From positions 3,348,001-3,412,000 of the forward strand of contig OZ245043.1 in the NCBI GenBank assembly GCA_965224285.1: a DNA stretch of 64,000 nucleotides, read 5' to 3'. Both the position numbers and the translations under genes were made by a program. The DNA comes from JAJCYK01 sp965224285. GTDB taxonomy: Bacteria; Bacteroidota; Bacteroidia; Cytophagales; Cyclobacteriaceae. Positions 1-7,745 of the stretch are shown here, in pieces (within the stretch, counting starts at the first letter, position 1; every line of letters begins with the position of its first letter). Below the pieces are notes generated by a model, which saw nothing but the letters and a program-made list of their open reading frames with translations, had not been told where the DNA came from and made no database searches.

Positions 1-278
1 GGGGGTTGCACATCATAATGCCCGTAAACCAATACAGTAGGTAGGCCGGGTCCTACTATTTTTTCAGCATAAACAATAGGGTGTCCGGGAGTTTCACATA
101 TCTCCACCTTATCCACCCCAATCTTGTCCAGCGAATGCTTAAGGAATTCTGCAGCCTTGATCATTTCCTCTTTGAAGGCACTGTCGGCGCTTACCGAGGG
201 TATTCTCAGCAATTCTAATAATTCATTCAGAAATCTTTGTTGATTCTTATCAATATAGGATTTGACGTCACCAGCCAT
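1..278 (-). CDS. M20 family metallopeptidase, N-terminal part (cut by window edge)
   Basis: The first 92 residues of a minus-strand gene that runs off the left edge. The translation starts MAGDVKSYIDKNQQRF, has the typical LLRIPSVSAD segment of M20 dipeptidases, and ends at VLVYGHYDVQP, which carries the first zinc-binding His of this family. M20 enzymes hydrolyse dipeptides or related amides with two zinc ions. It lies 6 bases downstream of plsY on the same strand and is probably the last visible gene of the tpiA-to-plsY run. The family is clear; the substrate cannot be judged from this fragment. Confidence 0.85.
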   Translation of the reverse strand, partial: MAGDVKSYIDKNQQRFLNELLELLRIPSVSADSAFKEEMIKAAEFLKHSLDKIGVDKVEICETPGHPIVYAEKIVGPGLPTVLVYGHYDVQP

Positions 279-284
279 AGTTGA

Positions 285-926
285 TTATTTTTCCCCGGAT
301 TGAAAGTTGGCTTTATTTTCAGTTCCGTTCAAAATTCTTATAATATTTTTTTTGTGCGTGTATAGTACCACCAGCGAAAATACCGCTCCGAATAGCATTA
401 AAATTTCATCATTAGGCTGAATATTAGTCAGTTTGAGGATTAAGGGAAAGCTTATGGTTCCCAGGATTGAACTCAATGACACATAGCGTGTGGTCAATAA
501 AACAATCATAAATACCATAACGCAGATTCCGGCGGCCAGCGGGTTTATCCCCAGCACCATTCCCAACAGGGTTGCCACACCTTTACCACCTTTGAAACCT
601 ACATAAACGGGGAAAATATGTCCCAGTACAGCACTCACTCCAAAAATAAGTTTTAAAAAGATCAATTGAGCTTCCGGAATGAATCCCAATTGCATCCATA
701 CAGTGGCCAAGGTTACGGCAGTCAGACCTTTAAATATGTCCAAAGCCATTACCAGAATTCCGGCTTTTTTACCCAGAACCCGGAAGGTGTTGGTTGCGCC
801 GGCATTGCCGCTGCCAAAATCCCGTACATCGATGCCAAAATACGCTTCTCCCACCCATACTGCGGAGGGAAGAGATCCGATAAGATAGGCGAGAACTACG
901 CCAATAGCGACAATCTCAAAGTTCAT
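285..926 (-). CDS. plsY: Acyl phosphate:glycerol-3-phosphate acyltransferase PlsY
   Basis: PlsY transfers an acyl group from acyl phosphate to glycerol 3-phosphate, the first step of membrane phospholipid synthesis, in the inner membrane. The 213 residues match the family length. Conserved cytoplasmic-loop motifs are visible: GSGNAGATN (38-46) and FKGGKGVAT (111-119), with His103 just before, and about five to seven hydrophobic segments. It lies between the 1582-residue exported protein (49 bases upstream) and an M20 peptidase (6 bases downstream), all on the minus strand. No PlsX is seen nearby. Confidence 0.95.
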   Translation of the reverse strand: MNFEIVAIGVVLAYLIGSLPSAVWVGEAYFGIDVRDFGSGNAGATNTFRVLGKKAGILVMALDIFKGLTAVTLATVWMQLGFIPEAQLIFLKLIFGVSAVLGHIFPVYVGFKGGKGVATLLGMVLGINPLAAGICVMVFMIVLLTTRYVSLSSILGTISFPLILKLTNIQPNDEILMLFGAVFSLVVLYTHKKNIIRILNGTENKANFQSGEK

Positions 927-974
927 ACTTTATTTAAAAAAGAGAACGCTAAGTATAACTAAATAAAGGCAATA

Positions 975-3900
975 TTAAAAACCGTCGGCTTTGTCCTCTT
1001 CGGATTTTTCTTCTTCAAAGGTAGTAAAATCCTCATCAAGAATTTCCGCTTCTGCGAAGGTATTTATTTCGTAGGGCTCCTCTATACCCATATACTCGCG
1101 GCGAAAACGGTCGATAAATTCCAGCATGGTTTCCATGTCGGATGTGGTAAATGCGTATTCCCCTATGCCGGCTTTTGATAGCTTGCTATTGCTGCTTATT
1201 TCTCCATTAAATTCGGCCACTGATGAATATGCGTACAGCCGATTCTCCAGATAAGCAAAGTAGAAGTAGGTGGATGGAGATGCCTTTAAAAACAGGTGAA
1301 ATTCATCCTCACCTTCGTTCTTTCTGATCTCCAAGAAGCCTTCAAGACGAGCATTAATCTCCTTATCCAAAATATTGGATACCCCCAGATTGCCCACGCT
1401 GTACCAGCTGCGATATTCCGGTGACCATTTCATATTTACATTCGACAGTACCAGAGAGCGAGACAACTCTGTTGAAACATCGGCTAGCGAGACAAACTCT
1501 GCCACTGAGCGATGGCGATACTCCAGGGCTGTCTTCTCCCCAACCGCGTCAGCGACCTTACGCAATAAGGCGGTGGGATCGGTTTTAGCTGCGGGTGCGC
1601 CTACTCTGCTGATGATATCCTGGGATTGCTGGGCCATTATTTCCATGGCATCAGAGGGTAGATCAAAGCGGTATGCCTGGAATGAATTCAAGGCTACGGT
1701 GCGATCTTTCAAGTTTCCAATCCCCTTACCGGACGCGGTCAATTGGATGTTGGTCCTGGGAGATAACAAATTCAAACTACCTTCAAATTGGATGTCCGTA
1801 TTATTGTCATTATAAGAAAATACATTGCCCTGTAAGGACTCGCCTTTTATCTTGTTGGGATGGATCACCTTATATTGGCTCTCTGCCGAGTCATAGGAGA
1901 ATAAGCCCTCAGCGTTAAAAACTTCCAGATCGTTGGGGCTTCTTTTTTCGCTTATGAAAGTCCCGTAGATCTCTCCGGTACCGGAATCTATATTGAAACC
2001 AGAAGTCAATGGCTTACCGGTTTCACTCACCGCTTCACTGACGTTAATCACTAAGTCCTGCACTTCCGAATCACTACTATGGGCTAACCATGAATTATTA
2101 TCCGGCATATTTTTAAGATCCAGCTTAATGAAGCCGTCCATCTGCAAGATCCGCTTATTGGCATACAGGGTGACATCTCCCTTATAGAGGGTACTGGGCA
2201 TTATGTAGATGTTGTCATTTTCCTCAATTTTTCCGGTTGCTACGGTAAATACCTGGTTGCCTTTCAATTTTTTGTCCCTAACCAATAAGAAATTTTCAAA
2301 TTCAATTTCGAAGGTATCTCGGTTGGCATTGATGTACTGATATATGGCATCCCCGGAAAAAGTGTGTCTCGCTTTAATGGAAATGTTCCCGTCATATAAA
2401 TGGTGGAACTCGTTTAGAGTATCCAGCGTAATTTTAGCATGGGTGAATGGTTCAATCGCTGCATTCTCTCCTATAAAAACCCGATTGCTGTCTGGTATGA
2501 TCCGGGCATCCGCTACTTTGATATGGGGTACTCCATAGACCTGCATCTCCAGCTTATCTATGTCATACAAAGCTTCCGTGGCATTGAATACCAGGCTATC
2601 CATTTCAGTTTTAGTGGTATAAAAATAGGTATGGTCTATATCCACTTCATCCGGTTTTTTCATGCTAATTTGCTTGGCGTCCAAATCCCATCTCGCCTCA
2701 CTTATACTGGTCCGTATCTGTGTAAAAGGGAAGTCCAATACGGAAGCTCCATCCACTTCGGATTTAATATCGGCATAGTTATTTTCAAGATCGAAATTCA
2801 GGGTTACCCCTTTGGCCAGCAACGACGGTTTTTCCGGGTCAGAGGAGTTCACTTTAAACTCTGCATCGGAGGCGGCCAGTTGTTTCTCCTCAAAAGTAAA
2901 ATTGGAGGAGGTGGACTCCGAGCCCCTGGTTAACAGTACCCCATCTGCATAAAATCCATCCTTGGTAATAAGGGAAGTACCCTTCAAATTAGCAGTACCC
3001 TGGTATAGATTATAAGGTGTCTCCGTGGAAGTAATGAACATACTGTCAGTTTTGGGGAACCACATCATGTCATAATTTTCTACCGTGGCATCAGGGAAGG
3101 ATGCTCCTTCAAATAACCCAGGCTTGGTCACCGCGGTTTCACCATGTGTGGTTACACTATCAGTGAAATAAACGAAATCATCACTGTGCAGGGTAGTGGA
3201 AAGAAAATCTACTTTTCCGTTGGATCTCAATCCCTGTTTGTCCATGGTGATTTTATTATAAACCGTTCCGGTGCCGTTGTAGGTTTTTAATCCTACGTAA
3301 GGAAGCTTGTGCTCAAATCCCAGGCTATAGTCCGGCATAACCGTCAGTTCTTCTTCAAAATCGGGGAAAATACCACCGGAAGTAAAGACTCCTTTGAATT
3401 TTATTACGCTGGGATCACTACTGCTGGCGCTGTCCAATTCAAACGCCGGAATAGTGAAATAAATTGATTTATCATAAACTCCACCTAGGATCTCTTCTCC
3501 ATCAAAGTACACTACCGCTCCGATATCCGCTTTGAAAATAGGGTACTCGGGATATATTCTCCGTGAACTTTTATTGTTTGGCTTGTTTATATAGAGCACT
3601 CCGGCTGTTTCTCTAAGCTGGTTGGTTATTCTCAATTTTACGTCTCGATCTGAGTCCTCGCCCGGTACATCAATATTGAATGTTATGGAATCGATCTTGG
3701 GCAGGGCGATCAAGAAGCTATCATAATCAAACCTGAACTCCCTGCCGATGAATTGATAATTACCGGCATTGATAAACCCGTCAAACCTGAAGTCGCGGTT
3801 TTCCAGCATGATGATCTGGCGCTTGTCAGGCTTTATGTGTACATCCAATAACTCGCTTATATAGAACTTTTCTATTCCTCTGATTTTAAACTCTTTATTT

Positions 3901-5723
3901 TTCAGGTCCAGGGTAGCATTAGACTTCGCTGGAGAAATTGAAGGGATCATCAGGTTATCAAAGTCTTTTTTATCCTCCTTGGAAAGCACATAGTGGTATG
4001 CTTTTCTTTTGATCTTTACCAGGCCGGTATTGCTGTTAAATTCTATGTAGCCTTCTTTCATTAGGCCTCTCATGGCACCTCGGATCTTATCCGGATTTTG
4101 GTTTAGCTTTTTGGCCATGTCATCGGCATAGAACTCAGAGCTTTTACCTTTTCTGGCGTAAGCTACCGACATTAGCAGCGGATTAAATCCATATAGTGCT
4201 ACCAGCGACTCCAATTTCCGATGGCTGTAATACTCCTGCGACTCGAACTTGGAGGGCACCTTGTTTTTAGCGCTAAGTATACTCACATCCAGGCTGTCGG
4301 CATCCATATCCCATTTTATCATATCCGCAGTAAAGTCAGTTTTGAAATAGGTGGAGCTATAGGCGATGTCTTTGAAAGTTCCCTCGTCCTTTAGAATGGT
4401 GACAATATGCTCTTGTGGCTGATATCTAAACTGAATGGCAGGATTATGAATGGAATCTTCCTCGATTAAAATGGTTACCGCGGCTCGGGGGGAGCTGATA
4501 ATAGAGTCCTCCAGTTGGAAACTGCGAGAGATGACCCTTAGCTTCCAACCGTGTTTACCCTGTAGCTCTATTTTGGTATTCCCACCAATAAATGAGGCAC
4601 TGTACACCCGGTCACCTCTAAGCGCGAATCCACCCTGATACGACAATAATTCATCACCTATGCCCTGAATATTTATGTCATTGGTAAACGATAGAAATCT
4701 GGGGTAGCTGCTGTCCCTGGTCTTACCACTGCCGCTCTTGAACTCAAATATCCCTGCCACTGGTTGGGATATTTTGCCTTGATAATGCATTTTAACATTA
4801 CTGGCTTTCAAATAAGGCTTATCTACTTGAAAATTATATGCACCGAAATCGCAATACACCTGGTTGGGATCAAGCCCGGCCATGCTCCAATCAAATTTGC
4901 CGCCCTCACCCACAAACACTCCTGACAAAGGCATTAAAGAACCACTGGTACTGTTCAATCCGGTGGTATCGTTTTTGGTGATAAACACCAGATTGACATT
5001 TTTTAAGGTGATTATAGGCCCTGACAACACCGGCTGGGGCTCATCCTGTATAATAGCTGCACTGACCTGGTTGTTTTCACTACCTTCTTCAGGGTCCCAA
5101 TCTGTATCCCAGTTTCCATCATCGCTATCTTCCGCCCAATCACTGTACCAGTCATCAGACTCAGCTTCCTCCTCAGAGGTATCCTCGGCATTCTCAGCCT
5201 GGGGGTCTGGCGCCTCCTGCGTTTCATTACCTTCAGCATAGCCAAAGTCAAAAGATCCACTTTCAATCCGGAGGGAATTATAAGAGCTCTCAAAGAATGA
5301 CCGGGAAGCTAAAACCGTACGCGCAGACTTGATGAAAGCATTGAGTGATTTAGTCTGCTGTGATTCGGCAGAACCCTTCATAGCACCTATCAAATTGGCG
5401 AATATCTGGTTGCCTACTTCGGGGTGGGATGAAGATTCCACCAATAGCCTAACCAGTTGCTGGAACTCCCCCCGATGTACTTTCTGACTAGCCATGAACT
5501 GGGCGACTTTGATAATATCTGATTTTTGGCTGCCCGATAGCTTGCCGTTCCAAAACCTTATAAAATCGCCACCCAAAGAATCGCTGGTTCCGGAAGCATT
5601 GGTGCTGACCAGATCCGCCATTTCCTGGGCAAATGATTCCGGCTGATTGGATAATTTATAGTTTTGCCCCTTTATTACCAAGGGCGAAAGTACTATGAAC
5701 ATTACCAGTATACGCAGTCTCAT
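975..5723 (-). CDS. Very large exported protein of unknown function (1582 aa)
   Basis: I recognise no named domain. The N-terminus is a signal peptide (MRLRILVMFIVLSPLVIKGQ), so the protein is exported. Residues about 165-220 form a very acidic, low-complexity stretch rich in Asp, Glu, Ser and Trp, and the C-terminus is acidic as well. The rest reads as long runs of alternating beta-type sequence with recurrent phrases such as KMHYQGK, LLAKGVTLNF and VYGVPHIKV, which suggests a repetitive beta-sheet architecture in the periplasm or at the outer membrane. A mid-region near 500-590 (RKGKSSEFYADDMAKKL, then an EGYIEF segment) looks helical and winged-helix-like, which is odd inside such a protein. 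It begins 2 bases after prmA ends, so it is translated in the same operon as prmA and plsY. Function is unknown; a role in envelope assembly is only a guess. Confidence 0.85.
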   Translation of the reverse strand: MRLRILVMFIVLSPLVIKGQNYKLSNQPESFAQEMADLVSTNASGTSDSLGGDFIRFWNGKLSGSQKSDIIKVAQFMASQKVHRGEFQQLVRLLVESSSHPEVGNQIFANLIGAMKGSAESQQTKSLNAFIKSARTVLASRSFFESSYNSLRIESGSFDFGYAEGNETQEAPDPQAENAEDTSEEEAESDDWYSDWAEDSDDGNWDTDWDPEEGSENNQVSAAIIQDEPQPVLSGPIITLKNVNLVFITKNDTTGLNSTSGSLMPLSGVFVGEGGKFDWSMAGLDPNQVYCDFGAYNFQVDKPYLKASNVKMHYQGKISQPVAGIFEFKSGSGKTRDSSYPRFLSFTNDINIQGIGDELLSYQGGFALRGDRVYSASFIGGNTKIELQGKHGWKLRVISRSFQLEDSIISSPRAAVTILIEEDSIHNPAIQFRYQPQEHIVTILKDEGTFKDIAYSSTYFKTDFTADMIKWDMDADSLDVSILSAKNKVPSKFESQEYYSHRKLESLVALYGFNPLLMSVAYARKGKSSEFYADDMAKKLNQNPDKIRGAMRGLMKEGYIEFNSNTGLVKIKRKAYHYVLSKEDKKDFDNLMIPSISPAKSNATLDLKNKEFKIRGIEKFYISELLDVHIKPDKRQIIMLENRDFRFDGFINAGNYQFIGREFRFDYDSFLIALPKIDSITFNIDVPGEDSDRDVKLRITNQLRETAGVLYINKPNNKSSRRIYPEYPIFKADIGAVVYFDGEEILGGVYDKSIYFTIPAFELDSASSSDPSVIKFKGVFTSGGIFPDFEEELTVMPDYSLGFEHKLPYVGLKTYNGTGTVYNKITMDKQGLRSNGKVDFLSTTLHSDDFVYFTDSVTTHGETAVTKPGLFEGASFPDATVENYDMMWFPKTDSMFITSTETPYNLYQGTANLKGTSLITKDGFYADGVLLTRGSESTSSNFTFEEKQLAASDAEFKVNSSDPEKPSLLAKGVTLNFDLENNYADIKSEVDGASVLDFPFTQIRTSISEARWDLDAKQISMKKPDEVDIDHTYFYTTKTEMDSLVFNATEALYDIDKLEMQVYGVPHIKVADARIIPDSNRVFIGENAAIEPFTHAKITLDTLNEFHHLYDGNISIKARHTFSGDAIYQYINANRDTFEIEFENFLLVRDKKLKGNQVFTVATGKIEENDNIYIMPSTLYKGDVTLYANKRILQMDGFIKLDLKNMPDNNSWLAHSSDSEVQDLVINVSEAVSETGKPLTSGFNIDSGTGEIYGTFISEKRSPNDLEVFNAEGLFSYDSAESQYKVIHPNKIKGESLQGNVFSYNDNNTDIQFEGSLNLLSPRTNIQLTASGKGIGNLKDRTVALNSFQAYRFDLPSDAMEIMAQQSQDIISRVGAPAAKTDPTALLRKVADAVGEKTALEYRHRSVAEFVSLADVSTELSRSLVLSNVNMKWSPEYRSWYSVGNLGVSNILDKEINARLEGFLEIRKNEGEDEFHLFLKASPSTYFYFAYLENRLYAYSSVAEFNGEISSNSKLSKAGIGEYAFTTSDMETMLEFIDRFRREYMGIEEPYEINTFAEAEILDEDFTTFEEEKSEEDKADGF

Positions 5724-5725
5724 GT

Positions 5726-6550
5726 CTATTCTATTACCTTGTTAAATACCAGACAAGCCCATTTGGTTTCAGTACTCACTGCCTTTAATTTAAGGTGAAG
5801 CGCCTCACCTTTGTTAACGATATGGGGCTGGTCCTCGGTATAAAATCCGCTAACAATTAATATACCTTCTCGTACTAGAAATTTGCTATAAATCGGCATT
5901 TCATCCAGTAGGACGTTGCGATTGATATTAGCCAATATCAGGTGAAATTTTGAGGAGGGTAGTTTTTTAATGGTACCAGGCACTATCTTGATCTTCCGGC
6001 ATCCGTTCAAATGGATGTTTTCTTCCGCGTTGCGGACTGCATGACTATCGTTATCAATTCCCAGGATGTGATTGGCTCCTAACTTTTCTGCCAGGATTCC
6101 CAAAATACCGGTACCGCATCCTACATCCAATGTCGATTTACCTTCCACAGACATGGATATCAGGTTACGCATCATCAGCCTGGTAGTTTCGTGATGGCCG
6201 GTGCCGAATGACATTTTGGGATCAATGACGATTTCATAGCTGTATTGAGGGTCCGGGGCATGAAAACTGGCTCTGACCCTAACGGTTTTGTCCACCGTCA
6301 ACGGATCAAATTTTTCTTCCCACTGCCGGTTCCAGTTTTGAGGAGCTAAGGTTTCCATGGTATAGCTGAGATCATGATGATGAGTCATTAATTCTTTGAA
6401 TGATGGGGCATGATACTTATTACTAGGTATAAAGGCCTGTAAACCATCGGAGGTCTCCAAAAATGACTCATATCCCAGCTGCCATAATTCAGCACCTAGG
6501 ATCTCTCTGATATCCGCTTCGCATTTGATTTCGATCACCACGTAATCCAT
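5726..6550 (-). CDS. prmA: Ribosomal protein L11 methyltransferase PrmA
   Basis: PrmA methylates amino groups of ribosomal protein L11 using S-adenosylmethionine, in the cytoplasm. Visible hallmarks are SFGTGHHETT (about 114-123) and the SAM-binding motif DVGCGTGILG (about 142-151), followed by LANINRNVL, the post-motif that usually reads N-I. I chose the ATG at 6550 because it overlaps the stop codon of the upstream DUF6150 gene by one base (TAATG), a normal coupled arrangement; another in-frame ATG lies 12 bases further upstream. The next gene starts 2 bases after its stop. Confidence 0.93.
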   Translation of the reverse strand: MDYVVIEIKCEADIREILGAELWQLGYESFLETSDGLQAFIPSNKYHAPSFKELMTHHHDLSYTMETLAPQNWNRQWEEKFDPLTVDKTVRVRASFHAPDPQYSYEIVIDPKMSFGTGHHETTRLMMRNLISMSVEGKSTLDVGCGTGILGILAEKLGANHILGIDNDSHAVRNAEENIHLNGCRKIKIVPGTIKKLPSSKFHLILANINRNVLLDEMPIYSKFLVREGILIVSGFYTEDQPHIVNKGEALHLKLKAVSTETKWACLVFNKVIE

Positions 6551-6906
6551 TATTGATTGCATCCTGCAAAAGACAGGATGTCAGTGTAATAGATGGAGAA
6601 ATCCGCCAGATTGCGATCCTTTACCAGATAAATCCTAAAGTTGGCAAAGGCTGGAGTCTTAACCAAAAACCACAATCCCGGTTTATCGGCAAAGAGTTGG
6701 TTATCCTCCAGATAGACGACCAAATCCGCAAACGCTTCTGTTTCCTCCAGATAAACTCTGAAGTTAGCGTCATGCTGGCTATCGGTAATGTAAACCTGAC
6801 CATACAATTGACAGACATTAAAGGACTGCCCATAGGCCGGTTGACCGGCGACACCCATAAAACACAGGATAAAAATAATAGCCCCGCCGGTATAAAAATG
6901 GTTCAT
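6550..6906 (-). CDS. Small exported repeat protein, DUF6150-like
   Basis: A 118-residue protein with a signal peptide (cleavage probably after the PAYGQ segment, near residue 27). The mature part is built of about five imperfect repeats of 12 to 15 residues with the pattern (V/I)Y-x5-8-A-(D/N)-(F/L), for example VYLEETEAFADL, VYLEDNQLFADK and IYLVKDRNLADF. It carries Cys near both ends of the mature part (NVCQLYG and AGCNQ), which could form a disulfide closing the array. This pattern is what I recall for the Bacteroidota family DUF6150, whose function is not established. It sits between tpiA and prmA and overlaps prmA by one base. Confidence 0.75.
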   Translation of the reverse strand: MNHFYTGGAIIFILCFMGVAGQPAYGQSFNVCQLYGQVYITDSQHDANFRVYLEETEAFADLVVYLEDNQLFADKPGLWFLVKTPAFANFRIYLVKDRNLADFSIYYTDILSFAGCNQ

Positions 6907-6945
6907 TTATACTCCAATATTACATTGATTGGATTAAAAGCGGTT

Positions 6946-7704
6946 TTACAAACTGCTTATAATAGCCGCAAAATCTGCAGCATTGAGGCTGGCTCCTCCT
7001 ATCAGGCCGCCATCCACATCTTGGCCGGAGAAAATCTCAGCAGCATTGTCGGGTTTGCAACTTCCGCCATATAATATGCTGATGTTCTCAGCAATTTTCT
7101 GGCCAAATTTGGCGGACAAATGCATTCTTAAGGCATGGTGCATATCCTGGGCCTGGACCGCTGTGGCGGTCTTTCCGGTTCCAATAGCCCAAATTGGTTC
7201 ATAAGCGATCACTACTGCAGCCAATTGCTCAGCGCTGAGGTGAAATAATCCTGAAGTAAGTTGATGGGTCACATAATCCACCTGTTGCCCAGCCTCTCTG
7301 ATAGACAGCGGCTCCCCACAACAGAAGATAGGCGTTAAATCGTGTGACAAAGCGGCATCTACCTTACCGGCCAGCATTTCATTACTTTCTTTGAAGTATT
7401 CCCGGCGTTCACTGTGGCCAAGTATTACGTATTCGGCCCCTGTAGACCTGACCATCCCAGCGGATATTTCACCAGTATAGGCCCCTGATGGTTCCCAGTG
7501 GCAATTTTGAGCGGCCACATGGAAATTTTGCCGATCAGATACCATCTCGGCCACATGCTTTAGATGAATGTATGGAGTACCCAGTATAACTTTCACCTGG
7601 GGAGGGTCGGAAGTGAATTGGGTCAGCACAGAGGAAGCCAGGGCCAGACCCTCTTCCCAATGGTTATTCATTTTCCAGTTACCGGCTACAATTTTATTTC
7701 TCAT
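6946..7704 (-). CDS. tpiA: Triosephosphate isomerase
   Basis: TpiA interconverts dihydroxyacetone phosphate and glyceraldehyde 3-phosphate in glycolysis and gluconeogenesis. All catalytic parts are present: the NWKMN lysine (Lys11), the active-site His in ILGHSERR (about 97) and the Glu in YEPIWAIGTG (about 169), then the phosphate-binding LYGGSCKPDN. Length 252 residues is normal. I start at the ATG at 7704 (MRNKIVAGNWKMN); a TTG three codons upstream is less likely. An AGGAGGT sequence lies 12 bases before this ATG, which is unusual in Bacteroidota and may be chance. The DUF6150 gene follows after 39 bases. Confidence 0.97.
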   Translation of the reverse strand: MRNKIVAGNWKMNNHWEEGLALASSVLTQFTSDPPQVKVILGTPYIHLKHVAEMVSDRQNFHVAAQNCHWEPSGAYTGEISAGMVRSTGAEYVILGHSERREYFKESNEMLAGKVDAALSHDLTPIFCCGEPLSIREAGQQVDYVTHQLTSGLFHLSAEQLAAVVIAYEPIWAIGTGKTATAVQAQDMHHALRMHLSAKFGQKIAENISILYGGSCKPDNAAEIFSGQDVDGGLIGGASLNAADFAAIISSL

Positions 7705-7745
7705 AACAATCAATTACCTCCTAAATATACAGTTTAGGCAATCCC

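Noticed and set aside
7713..7726. AGGAGGT sequence upstream of tpiA as a Shine-Dalgarno site
   Set aside because: The distance to the ATG (12 bases) is long, and ribosomes of this phylum rarely use such sites; probably chance.
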